Shown in pieces: positions 52,707 through 61,690 of a stretch of 64,000 bases of DNA; positions within the stretch are counted from its first letter, which is position 1; every line of letters starts with the position of its first letter. The position numbers and the translations under genes are program-made. The notes below the pieces were generated by a model. The model saw only the letters and a list, made by a program, of their open reading frames with translations, made no database searches and had not been told where the DNA came from. The stretch spans positions 124,001 to 188,000 of the forward strand of contig CAVPQU010000009.1 in the NCBI GenBank assembly GCA_963707665.1, written 5' to 3'. The stretch is from DATJCV01 sp963707665. GTDB lineage: Bacteria; Pseudomonadota; Gammaproteobacteria; Burkholderiales; Burkholderiaceae_D.

Positions 52707-53416
52707 GCGAGATACTGCGCATCACCGATCTCGCGGTTTCTTATGGCCATATCGAAGCGGTCAAGGGAATCGACCTGACCCTGAACGAAGGCGAGATTAC
52801 CGCCCTGGTCGGTGCCAACGGCGCTGGCAAAAGCACGGCGCTGCTGGCGATTTCCGGCTTGCTGAAGGCCACACGCGGCCAGGTTTTACTGGACGGCGTC
52901 GATCTGACCAAGTTGTCGCCGCACCGTATCGTGCAAAGCGGCGTGGTACAGGTGGCTGAAGGACGCGCCATCCTGACCACGTTGACAGTACGCGAAAACC
53001 TCGAATTGGGCGCCTACACCCGGCGCGACAAGGCCCAGGTGGCGCACGATATGGAGCGGGCCTACACGCTGTTCCCGGTATTGAAAAACCGCGCCGACGG
53101 CCTGGCCGGCAACCTGTCCGGCGGCGAGCAGCAAATGCTGGCCATTGCCCGCGCCTTGATGGCCAAGCCGCGCGTGCTGCTGCTGGATGAACCGTCAATG
53201 GGGCTGGCGCCGTTGCTGGTGCAGGAAATTTTCCGGGTGCTGAAAGAAATCAATAGCACCGGCTTGACTATCTTCCTGGTGGAACAGAACGTACGCCAGG
53301 CGTTGCGGATTGCGCAACGAGGCTACGTACTGGAAACCGGGAAAATTGTGCTGGCCGATAGCGGCAGCAACCTGCTGCATAACCCGAAGGTCATCGAAGC
53401 GTATATGGGTGGCTGA
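52703..53416 (+). CDS. livF: branched-chain amino-acid ABC transporter ATPase LivF
   Basis: 237-residue second ATPase of the Liv transporter. Walker A GANGAGKSTAL, Q-loop VVQVAEGRAILTTLTVRENL, signature LSGGEQQMLAIARAL, Walker B VLLLDEPSMGLAPLL, H-loop LVEQNV. ATG 52703 overlaps the livG stop. Intact frame. It ends the operon; the downstream gap carries hairpins at 53511-53546 and 53581-53646. Confidence 0.95.
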   Translation: MSEILRITDLAVSYGHIEAVKGIDLTLNEGEITALVGANGAGKSTALLAISGLLKATRGQVLLDGVDLTKLSPHRIVQSGVVQVAEGRAILTTLTVRENLELGAYTRRDKAQVAHDMERAYTLFPVLKNRADGLAGNLSGGEQQMLAIARALMAKPRVLLLDEPSMGLAPLLVQEIFRVLKEINSTGLTIFLVEQNVRQALRIAQRGYVLETGKIVLADSGSNLLHNPKVIEAYMGG

Positions 53417-53510
53417 TCGCACCTCGCAGCGCCGCTCGTCATTGTTCTGACGGCGCGCTCTGTTTTTTCATTCCCCCTTCTGTCACATCCCTACCGGCCA
53501 GGACATTCCC

Positions 53511-53546
53511 CTTTTCTCGAAAAATCCCGCACTCGAGAAAAGCGGG
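53511..53546. terminator. hairpin pair with alternative folds after livF
   Basis: CTTTTCTCGA (53511-53520) pairs with TCGAGAAAAG (53533-53542); overlapping it, CCCGC (53526-53530) pairs with GCGGG (53542-53546). The two folds exclude each other. No strong T-tract follows, so the role may be termination, RNA stability or control. Confidence 0.4.
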
Positions 53547-53580
53547 CATTGTCTCGACACTACTCGTGAAGCCAAAGAAA

Positions 53581-53646
53581 TGGCTCGGAGAAAATGTATC
53601 GCATCAAGTGCATAGCACGATACATCACCCGAGCCACTTGCCAGGC
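53581..53646. terminator. large nested hairpin between livF and dctM
   Basis: TGGCTCGG (53581-53588) pairs with CCGAGCCA (53639-53646), enclosing ATGTATCG (53594-53601) paired with CGATACAT (53628-53635). It lies between the convergent livF and dctM genes and probably marks the 3' ends of both transcripts. Confidence 0.5.
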
Positions 53647-53695
53647 GCCGTGAGGATCTCCAGCTTTCCTCTCGCGCCAACTCAACTATCGCAGA

Positions 53696-55609
53696 TCAAT
53701 ACAGAACGCTCGGCAACCACAAGCCGATCGCCGGGAACATATACAGCAAGATGATCGCCAGAACCTGAATCCCCATGAACGGCATCATGCCGACAAAAAT
53801 CTGATTCAGCGTGACATGTCCAGGCGCAACGCCTTTCAGATAGAAAGCCGACATGGCGACCGGCGGCGACAGAAAGGCCGTCTGCAGGTTCAAGGCCACC
53901 AGTAAGCCGAAGAACAGCGGATCTATCTGGTAGTGTGCCAATAGCGGCAGGAAAATCGGCATGAAGATGACGATGATCTCGGTCCATTCCAGCGGCCATC
54001 CAAGCAGGAAAATAACAATTTGAGCCAGGATCATGAATTCGACTGGCGTCAAATTCATCGATAGCACCCAGGAGTTGATGATTTCCTGACCACCGAGCAA
54101 TGCAAACGCCGCGGAAAAGATACTGGAACCGACAAACAGCCAGCAGACCATGGCACTGGTCTTGGCCGCCAGATAAACCGATTCCTTCAGCATCGGCACG
54201 TTGAGTCGGCGATATGCCAAGGCTAGCAATATCCCACCAAGCGACCCCATTGCGGCCGCCTCGGATGGTGTTGCAAAACCGAACACAATGCTGCCCAAGA
54301 CCGCCAAAATCATGATGGCCAGCGGAAAAAACGAGCTGAGCAACATCTTGAATATTTCAAGCCGGGCAAAGGTAAAAATTGCGTAAAACAGAACCAGCCC
54401 AGCCAATCCAATGCCAAATGCAATCCAATACGCGGTAGGCGCATTTAAACGTTGCTGCGCTTCTGGTGCCGCTGCCAAGGTCGTTTCAGCTTCATCATTG
54501 GCCGCCTTCAGTGGCGTATACGATGCCAGCTGTTCGCCCTCCACCTCCGGTTCGGCCAAGCCGCCGTCAGCGCTTTGCAGACCGTCGTTGGAAGCGGTAT
54601 CCGTGCTCGAATCGTGCGCAAAACCCATTTCCACCAAGCCGCTGGCTGATTCCTGCGCGGGCTGGGTCACGATGTTATAGCTGAGTCCCATGACGCAGAC
54701 GAACGCCAATCCGGGAAGCAATGCCGTAAACAATTGTCCTGCCAAAGTACGCAGCGGCACACCTGCATTGCGCTTGCCCTTGATCGCACCAATCAAGCCG
54801 GGCAGGACCCGGTTACTGATGGTGTTTTTGATCAGTTCGGCAAACTCCGGCAAGGTCACCCGCCGCTCCTCTGCAGACAGCGGCGGCGCAGATGCGGGGT
54901 TGAGTTTGGCAACGATAACAATGTACACAACATACAAGCCGGCCAGCATAAGGCCGGGGAAAAATGCCCCGGCATAGAGCTTGACCACTGATACGCCTGC
55001 CACCGCACCGTATACGATCAAGAGTACCGACGGCGGTATCAGGATTCCCAAGCACCCGCCTGCGGTAATCGCCCCAGCCGAAAGCCGCACGCTATATCCG
55101 GCCTTCAGCATCGCAGGTAAAGCCAGCAGACCCATCAATGTCACGACGGCGCCGACAATGCCGGTAGCGGTGGCAAACACGGCACAGGTAATGACGGTTG
55201 CCACGGCCAGCGACCCCGGGATGCGCGCCATTGCCAAGTGCAGGCTCTTGAACAGTTTCTCGATCAGATTGGCCCGTTCGACCAGATATCCCATGAAAAT
55301 GAACAAGGGGATGGCGATGAGAACGTCGTTCGTCATCACCGCATAGGTGCGCAGCACCATCAAGTCGAGAGTTTGCGCGATCGCTGTTTCCATGCCCATG
55401 TTTCGGTAGGCCAGCCAGGCGAAAATGACCCCCATTCCCATTAGGGTAAAGGCGGTCGGAAAGCCAAGCATGATCGCAACCACGATCAATCCCAGCATTA
55501 ACAGGCCCAAGTGGCCATTGGTGATATTTTCCGGCGACGGCATCAAGACAAACAGCGAAACGATGACAGCGGCCAGGATCGAGAGCCCGAACCAAACTTC
55601 CTTCCTCAT
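53696..55609 (-). CDS. dctM: TRAP transporter large permease DctM with long hydrophilic insert
   Basis: 637-residue 4TB-type TRAP large subunit; typical DctM is about 430. Core segments: GLLMLGLIVVAIMLGFPTAF, NDVLIAIPLFIFMGYLVERA, AVATVITCAVFATATGIVGA, SAGAITAGGCLGILIPPSVL and, after the insert, FGFATPSEAAAMGSLGGILL, NLQTAFLSPPVAMSAFYLKG. Between about residues 250 and 390 lies an extra part with one more hydrophobic segment and an Ala/Glu-rich acidic stretch. Related long forms occur in betaproteobacteria. The start overlaps the dctQ stop (ATGA). Substrate unknown, likely an organic acid. Confidence 0.9.
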   Translation of the reverse strand: MRKEVWFGLSILAAVIVSLFVLMPSPENITNGHLGLLMLGLIVVAIMLGFPTAFTLMGMGVIFAWLAYRNMGMETAIAQTLDLMVLRTYAVMTNDVLIAIPLFIFMGYLVERANLIEKLFKSLHLAMARIPGSLAVATVITCAVFATATGIVGAVVTLMGLLALPAMLKAGYSVRLSAGAITAGGCLGILIPPSVLLIVYGAVAGVSVVKLYAGAFFPGLMLAGLYVVYIVIVAKLNPASAPPLSAEERRVTLPEFAELIKNTISNRVLPGLIGAIKGKRNAGVPLRTLAGQLFTALLPGLAFVCVMGLSYNIVTQPAQESASGLVEMGFAHDSSTDTASNDGLQSADGGLAEPEVEGEQLASYTPLKAANDEAETTLAAAPEAQQRLNAPTAYWIAFGIGLAGLVLFYAIFTFARLEIFKMLLSSFFPLAIMILAVLGSIVFGFATPSEAAAMGSLGGILLALAYRRLNVPMLKESVYLAAKTSAMVCWLFVGSSIFSAAFALLGGQEIINSWVLSMNLTPVEFMILAQIVIFLLGWPLEWTEIIVIFMPIFLPLLAHYQIDPLFFGLLVALNLQTAFLSPPVAMSAFYLKGVAPGHVTLNQIFVGMMPFMGIQVLAIILLYMFPAIGLWLPSVLY

Positions 55610-56232
55610 TGATCACTCCCGTTCTTAACTGTAATTATTTTATCCAGCGCCTCGGTGTCCTCTACCTCGACATGCACCATATCCCGGAGTTTGTCGACGT
55701 CTACTTCTTCCACGTCCTGTTCGCGGGACGGCCACTCACCCTGCTTCAGGCAAAGTATGCAGCGCGCGATTTCGACAAAACCTTGCAGCAGCAAACAAGC
55801 TCCGGCAAACGGGATAATGGCTTTAAACGGATAAATGGGAGGTCCATCGGCAGTGATCGTGGAGTGCTCGTTGATGATCCAGGATTCGGAGGCATAGTTG
55901 TAGCCGGCCCAAGCCATCGCGATGACACCCGGAATAAAGAAGATGACATACAGAGTGAGATCAAGAGATGCCTGCAAGCGTGGTGGAAAAAAGCCGTAAA
56001 GGACGTCACCGCGGACGTGGGCGTTTTTTGAAAGCGTGTAGGCTCCAGCCATCATGAACAATGCTCCGTACATCATGTTCATGGCATCGAAGGCCCAGGC
56101 ATGCGGGTCGCCAAATGCATACCGTGAAAATACTTCGTAAGAAACAAATAGGGTTAAGGCGAGGACAAACCAGGCAAATAGCTGCCCGATCCACGTATTT
56201 ACCCTGTCGATAAAAAGCAATGTGTTTTGCAT
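55606..56232 (-). CDS. dctQ: TRAP transporter small permease DctQ
   Basis: 208 residues with four helices: TWIGQLFAWFVLALTLFVSY, the conserved EVFSRYAFGDPHAWAFDAMN stretch, then MAGAYTLSKNAHVRGDVLYG and IIPFAGACLLLQGFVEIARC. A long acidic cytoplasmic C-terminus follows (about 165-208). It is translationally coupled to dctM. Intact frame. Confidence 0.9.
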   Translation of the reverse strand: MQNTLLFIDRVNTWIGQLFAWFVLALTLFVSYEVFSRYAFGDPHAWAFDAMNMMYGALFMMAGAYTLSKNAHVRGDVLYGFFPPRLQASLDLTLYVIFFIPGVIAMAWAGYNYASESWIINEHSTITADGPPIYPFKAIIPFAGACLLLQGFVEIARCILCLKQGEWPSREQDVEEVDVDKLRDMVHVEVEDTEALDKIITVKNGSDQ

Positions 56233-56310
56233 GTGTAATCACCTTGCACTGAGACGCAATCCGGGTAGACGCCAATGCCGGCGCCAAGGTATTGATCGAG
56301 TGTTAGAGCC

Positions 56311-56346
56311 AAAAAAAACACCATCCGCTGCTGCAAGATGGTGTTT
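56311..56346 (-). terminator. intrinsic terminator after dctP
   Basis: AAACACCATC (56316-56325) pairs with GATGGTGTTT (56337-56346); on the minus strand the stem is followed by a run of T (complement of A at 56311-56318). It ends dctP and would lower expression of dctQM relative to the binding protein. Confidence 0.8.
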
Positions 56347-56368
56347 CGCGTGGACGCAGCAAAGGTCA

Positions 56369-57535
56369 TCAGGCCTTTTTAGGAGCGGCTTTTGCCTTGG
56401 CGGTATAGTGGTTGTAGGCCATTCTGCGGTTATTGTTGGTATCCATGTCCCATGCTACTGCGCGGGCGGCGAATGCCTTCTGCGAAGCCTCAATTTCGCG
56501 GAACAGCGGATTGCCTTCGCCCTTTTTCGCAATGACGTCGTCCCAGACCTTCAGCTGTTCCTGCAGAATCGCATCCGGTGTCTTGTAAAACTTCACCTTA
56601 TCTTCTTTCTGCAGCTTGATGTAGTCTTCCGAGTAACGGGCGATCGCCTTCCAGGACATGTCAGCCGAAGCAGCCTCAACGGCATTTTCTATGATGGCTT
56701 TCATCTTGGGCGGCAAGGCATTGTATTTGTCCTTGTTGAAGGTAATCTCGAATGTCTCGGATGACTGGTGAAAGCTTTGCAGCATGCAGACCTTGGAGAC
56801 GTCCGGAAAGCCGAGCAAGCGGTCAGAACTTGCGTTGTTGAATTCTGCGCCGTCCAGCAAACCGCGATCCAGAGCAGAGACAATTTCGCCGCCAGGCAGC
56901 GCGTTGACCGCCGCCCCCATGGCAGTGAACAAATCAATAGCCAGGCCATTGGTGCGGAACTTGAGGCCCTTCAGGTCTGCAGTCTTGGTAATTGGCTTTT
57001 TGAACCAGCCGAACGGCTGCGTCGGCATAGGCCCGGTCAGGAACGAGACGACGTTACCGCCAATCGAAGCATAGAGCTTGGCAAGCAATTCCTTGCCACC
57101 GCCATATTTATGCCAGGCCAGCAACATGTTGGCATCCATGCCGTAGGCTGGCCCCGACGAATACAGCGCAAGCGCGTTTTGTTTACCGTAGCTATAACCG
57201 AGCACCCCATGTCCGCCATCGAGCGTGCCTTTGGAAACCGCATCGAGTAAGGCAAACGCAGGCACTACCGCGCCGGCGGGCAGCACCTCGATCTTCAACT
57301 CGCCGCCGGTCATGTCATTAACCTTCTTGGCGAAATCGAGTGCGTACTCGTGGAAAATATCGACCGTCGGCCAAGTGCTCTGGAAGCGGAAGTTGGTTGG
57401 CGTCTGCGCACTCACAATCGCCGGAAACCCGACGCCGACCGCGGCGGCCGTCCCTGCAGCAGCTCCGCCCAGAAACTTACGGCGTGATGGAGTGCCCGAC
57501 TCTGTTACTGCCTTTTTCTTGGTGCTCTTCGTCAT
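56369..57535 (-). CDS. dctP: TRAP transporter substrate-binding protein DctP
   Basis: 388 residues with a Tat-type signal (PSRRKFLGGAAAGTAAAVGV, ending near VSAQ). Mature domain: FRFQSTWPTVDIFHEYALDF, NDMTGGELKIEVLPAGAVVP, DLKGLKFRTNGLAIDLFTAM with the conserved Arg that binds carboxylates, and ALPGGEIVSALDRGLLDGAE. Tat export suggests folding before export. It is the first gene of dctP-Q-M, with an intervening terminator. Intact frame. Confidence 0.92.
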   Translation of the reverse strand: MTKSTKKKAVTESGTPSRRKFLGGAAAGTAAAVGVGFPAIVSAQTPTNFRFQSTWPTVDIFHEYALDFAKKVNDMTGGELKIEVLPAGAVVPAFALLDAVSKGTLDGGHGVLGYSYGKQNALALYSSGPAYGMDANMLLAWHKYGGGKELLAKLYASIGGNVVSFLTGPMPTQPFGWFKKPITKTADLKGLKFRTNGLAIDLFTAMGAAVNALPGGEIVSALDRGLLDGAEFNNASSDRLLGFPDVSKVCMLQSFHQSSETFEITFNKDKYNALPPKMKAIIENAVEAASADMSWKAIARYSEDYIKLQKEDKVKFYKTPDAILQEQLKVWDDVIAKKGEGNPLFREIEASQKAFAARAVAWDMDTNNNRRMAYNHYTAKAKAAPKKA

Positions 57536-58199
57536 CCTATGTCTCCTGAATTCGTTTTTATATGAATGGCGTACACGGCTGTAGAATAGTTACCGTATTG
57601 CAAATGCCAGATTGATTAGAGTCGAAAACATTAGAAGTGTCAAGCGCCTTCGGCACACCGTCCAGCTTGAGTTAATTTATTTTCTAAGGCGCCGGTGACC
57701 ATCGGCCATTTTCAAAAATCGACGATCGCTTGCCGTTGATTGAGAGGCTGAAGCGCTCGATCAGACCTGGTACAACGAGCCCAAATGCCAGCTACGATAA
57801 ACGCTGGTGCACATGACTCTCAGGAGAACGCGTGCAAGGTGACGGCCATCAGTCGCCCATAGACTTCAAGCAACTGCGGCGTCTGTTCCACGCCCGGCCT
57901 GACGTACGGTGCAGCGCCACCCACCTCGCGCTGCAAGCTGTGACGAAAGCGTTTTAAATTCGTTCGCGTTCGGCACTCCTCATTCTTTTACTGCGGACCG
58001 GGGAACGGCATCACTGCCCCTGCTCGAGGCAATATACTCCATGCCATGATGCCAATTTACGGAGATTAATTGGCAGTTAATAGGACATACTCCATCTTAT
58101 TTTAGATGAGCGTATCGCTACCAATTGGAAGCATGGCGGCAAAACGCAGCCGACTCCCGGCCAGAATGCGCCGTCGGTGCCTGGCAGCGGTAGAACCCC
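57536..58199. other. long intergenic gap upstream of dctP
   Basis: About 660 bases with no complete gene. The first 130 bases carry the dctP promoter region (AT-rich). A short minus-strand open stretch at 57820-57990 is listed separately. Beyond 58000, AT-rich sequence (TTAATTGGCAGTTAATAGGA) precedes the 3' end of the TonB receptor gene. No terminator is obvious. Confidence 0.4.
57820..57990 (-). pseudogene. possible relic coding fragment
   Basis: Minus-strand reading of about 50 codons to TGA at 57820: RFRHSLQREVGGAAPYVRPG, then VEQTPQLLEVYGRLMAVTLH. Codon use looks protein-like, but no start or family is recognised and the frame fades upstream. It may be the tail of a lost gene, or chance. 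Confidence 0.25.
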
Positions 58200-60507
58200 T
58201 CACAGCCAGCTGTAGCGCAGGCCGAGCCAGACGCCACGCGGCGCGCCATAGCCGCGAAACTGCTCGCCAGCCGCATTGGCGTTATCAAAGCTGTTCCCCG
58301 GCCCGGTAAACACGTTGCGACCTAACAGGCCGAAGTTGGCATATTCGCGGTCGAACAGATTGTTGACCCGGCCGAACAGTTCCAGACCCTTTGCCAGCTT
58401 GTAGCGCGTGTCGAGATTGACGCACCGTGTAGCCCGGCACCTGACCGCGTGCGTCCAGGTTGTTTTCGTCGCCGCGCGCATAGGTGGCACTGGCATACAC
58501 CATGTTGCCGCCGATCGACCAGCTCGGGCCGACTTCATAGTCGAGCCGCAGCTTCAGGGTATGGCGCGGGATGCCGGGAATCCGGTTGCCCGGCATGACC
58601 GCGATCGAGCCGGTCGCATCCGCGCTGGAATTGATCGGGCTGGTTTCCAGGAAACGACTCTGGTAGGTCGCATCGATGTAGCTGTAGTGCGCGCTGAGCG
58701 CGAATCGGCCCCATTTATGGGAGGCGGCCAGCTCCAGCCCCTGACGCCGGGTGGTGCCGACGTTTTGAAAGAAGCCGCTATTCGAGCCGGCACCCTGGCT
58801 GCTGATGAACTGGATGTCATCCGTCAGTTCGGTCCGATACAGCGCCACGCTCCAGCTCGCCGCGGCACCGTGCTTACCGCGAACGCCGGCTTCGATGGTG
58901 CGAGACACCACTTTTTTCAAAACCGGATCGGATAAAAAATTGTTCGGCAATTTGCATGGCGCGTCCGGGTCGGCACAGGTGAGCTCGATTGGCGTCGGTG
59001 CCCGCATGCCCTCGTTATAGGCAGCATAAGCTGTCAGAGTCGCGCTCGGCTTGAAGTTCAGGCCGATGGCTGGATTGAAGCGGACAAACGCATGCTCGCC
59101 GTTCAATTCCGGCGCATCGCCGGAGCGGTCCCTGATGCGAATTCGGGCCAGATTGTAGCGGCCCGACAAAGTGAGGACCCAGCGCTCGTCCAAGGTCAGC
59201 GTGTCGGAAGCGAACAAGCCGTAATAGCGGTTGCTGGTTTCGGCATTCACCTGCTGGACGAAGGGGCCGATCGCATCAGTACCGCGACTCGCATTGAATT
59301 GTGCATCCTGCGCGTCCTGCGTAAAGCCGGCCCGGCCGAAATCGGCACTGGCCCCAATTATCAGCTGATTTTTTTTGCCGGCCAATTGCCCCAGATAGGT
59401 CAACTGCAAGCCGAGACCAAAGCTATTCTGCTCAATCGCCAGGCGATCATTGGTCGCTTGCACCGTATTGGATAGACCAGTGACCGGATCGTTTTCGCCA
59501 AAGTCGGAGTTGACGTTACTGCTAAGTGACTGATTGCGATAGTTGCGGTAGTACAGATTGCCGCCCAAAAGCCAGTCATCATTGATGAAATGACTTCCTT
59601 TCAGGGTCAACGATCCGAGCTTGTTGTCGTTCCGGTCGGGATAGGTGTAGGCCTGTCGGATATCGGGAAACGACAGCGGCAAGGTCTGCGTTCCTTCCAG
59701 CATATTGTCGGCCAGGGTCAGGCTCAGATCGAGATCGGTATCCGAGGTCTGATAGCCGAGCTTGCCGAAAAACTGCACCAGCCGGCTCGGATTGTGCTCG
59801 GCCCAGCCGCGCTCGCGCAGCAGATTTCCGGTCAGGAAATAATCCCAAGGGCCGCCCTTGCCGCCCTGTTCGAACTCGATGGTGTGCCGCCCGAAAGAGC
59901 CGCCGGATGCTTCGATCGAACCGCCCGGGTTGTTGCTGCCGCTCTTGGTGTAAATCGCCAGCGCGCCGCCCAGTGTGTTCAGGCCGAAAGCCGGATTCGA
60001 GCCGGGGATCAATTGAATGCTGGCGATTGCCGATGGTGGAATCAGGTCCCAGTTGACGATGTCGCCGAATGGCTCGTTGATCCGCACACCGTCCTGGAAT
60101 ACCGACAAGCCTTGCGGCACCCCCAGCAATGGTGAAGCGGTGAAACCGCGGAAGCTGACGTCGGGCTGGAATGGATTGCCCTGCGCCGAATTGATCGTCA
60201 CGCTAGTCAGGTTCTGCTCCAGGTAATCTGCGAGACTGCTCTGCCGTTGCATCGCCAGGCCTTGTTGCGTATGGACCTGAATGTTGGCGGGCACATCGCG
60301 CGCCGGCGTCCCCAAGCCTGGCAGCAAGGTGGTGCCAATCACCTCGATCGTCGGCAATTCCAGTGCTTCGGCCGGATTTTCTGCAACGGCGGGGGGATTA
60401 GCAGGTACATCCTGGGCCCACACGGAACCCAGCGGCATGCCGGCAAGCAAACTCGCGAGCACCAAGATCAGCGCATCGTGACGTGCGCAGGATACCTGCT
60501 GCAGCAT
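58200..60507 (-). CDS. TonB-dependent outer-membrane receptor, frameshifted near the 3' end
   Basis: About 768 residues from ATG 60507, with GGGAGG upstream. Signal peptide to LGSVWAQ, a TonB-box-like TIEV region, a plug domain (ADYLEQNLTSVTINSAQGNP, VSFRGFTASPLLGVPQGLSV, QDGVRINEPFGDIVNWDLIP, ALAIYTKSGSNNPGGSIE) and a 22-strand barrel. The C-terminal end RVNNLFDREYANFGLLGRNV to the terminal aromatic RYSWL lies one frame over; the shift is near 58425. Transport substrate unknown; the position next to a PQQ alcohol dehydrogenase with a lanthanide-type site makes a metal or metallophore worth considering. Confidence 0.88.
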
Positions 60508-60520
60508 GCGCAGCCTCCCT

Positions 60521-60634
60521 CTAATTTTTCTTGGCTGGCATATTGCCGTACCAGGTTCGGACCCAAGGCACACGTTTGGCAGCGATCCGGACCGCATGAT
60601 TCACCATGATCGGCACCCAGGCACCCCAACCCAT
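60521..60634 (-). CDS. possible 37-residue ORF between receptor and ankyrin genes
   Basis: From ATG 60634: MGWGAWVPIMVNHAVRIAAK, ending PWVRTWYGNMPAKKN at TAG 60521, just upstream of the TonB receptor. No ribosome site is clear and no homologue recognised. The rest of the 60508-60864 gap holds only overlapping open frames of uncertain meaning. Confidence 0.25.
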   Translation of the reverse strand: MGWGAWVPIMVNHAVRIAAKRVPWVRTWYGNMPAKKN

Positions 60635-60864
60635 GATGGACAGGAATCACCCTCTCGATAAAAAGCCAGAATACAAAAAGGAAGAATGCCAAGAGTCAGA
60701 TGGCCTGCGCTGGCTCGATCGAGCTGTCTGCCATTTTTTGGCCGTGAGTTTCCAGGTCAGGCGAGCCGCTGGTGGCAAGGTGACGCCGTTCACGGGGTAT
60801 TCAGGGAGACGGCCAACGAACCTATCGACGATTTCGTCCGACATCGCGTGCCGGCGCATGCCCT

Positions 60865-61524
60865 TCAGCATTGTTCCAGCACGCTGGCGAGCGTCATGTA
60901 ATGGCCGTCGCGCGCGATGTCAGCCGCAGTTTTGCCACGGTTATCCTTCAGCCGGCAGTCCGCTCCTTGCTCGAGCAACAGTTTCACGCTCGGTTCATGC
61001 CCGTACCCGGCGGCCCACATCAGCAGCGTCTCGTCATTATCCATGCGCGCATTGACCACAGCGCCGGCGCGCAGCAGCTCCACCAGACACGCGCTGCAGC
61101 CATTGCCGGCGGCATAAATCGCTGCGTTTTTCTTCACGCGGTCAAGCGGCTCGATCTTTGCTCCAGCCGCAATCAGTTTGCGCACAATTTGCACATTGCC
61201 CTTGAATGCGGCCGCCATCAAAGGCGTCACACCTGCCACATTAGCGAGATTGACTTCTGCTCCCGCGCCGATCAGCACATCCACCAACGTCTCGTTGCCT
61301 TTGCTCGCCGCCATGTTGAGTGGCGAATCGCCATTCCGATCGCGCGAATTGACAGCAGCGCCCTGCCCCAACAGCGCGGTAACCCGCTCAAGCTGCCCAG
61401 CCTTCGCCGCCTGGATGAGTTGGCCATTGATATTGAACTGGCCGGCACCCTGCTGCGCCCAGGTAATTGTGAACGCGCAACAGGCGAGCATCGCCAATAG
61501 AGTTTGTCTGACTATTTTCACCAT
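60865..61524 (-). CDS. exported ankyrin-repeat protein
   Basis: 219 residues from ATG 61524, preceded by GGAGG. Signal peptide (VRQTLLAMLACCAFTITWAQ) and about five ankyrin repeats, each with the TPLMAAA-type helix: DSPLNMAASKGNETLVDVLI, VTPLMAAAFKGNVQIVRKLI, NAAIYAAGNGCSACLVELLR, ETLLMWAAGYGHEPSVKLLL, KTAADIARDGHYMTLASVLE. Periplasmic ankyrin proteins often protect against peroxide or bind partner enzymes (AnkB near catalase in Pseudomonas). It is divergent from the PQQ dehydrogenase gene with about 166 bases between. Confidence 0.88.
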   Translation of the reverse strand: MVKIVRQTLLAMLACCAFTITWAQQGAGQFNINGQLIQAAKAGQLERVTALLGQGAAVNSRDRNGDSPLNMAASKGNETLVDVLIGAGAEVNLANVAGVTPLMAAAFKGNVQIVRKLIAAGAKIEPLDRVKKNAAIYAAGNGCSACLVELLRAGAVVNARMDNDETLLMWAAGYGHEPSVKLLLEQGADCRLKDNRGKTAADIARDGHYMTLASVLEQC

Positions 61525-61690
61525 TCGGATTACGCCTCCATTAAAAAGAATAAGCAAGGCGCCGAATGTTCCTCATGATTTTGGACAAATGCCGATGACA
61601 AACACAAATTAGACTTCCAATTAATAAGTATCCGTACGCCCGATCTGCGGTCATTGTTTTCTTGATCCGAACAACCAATGGAGAATGGAA

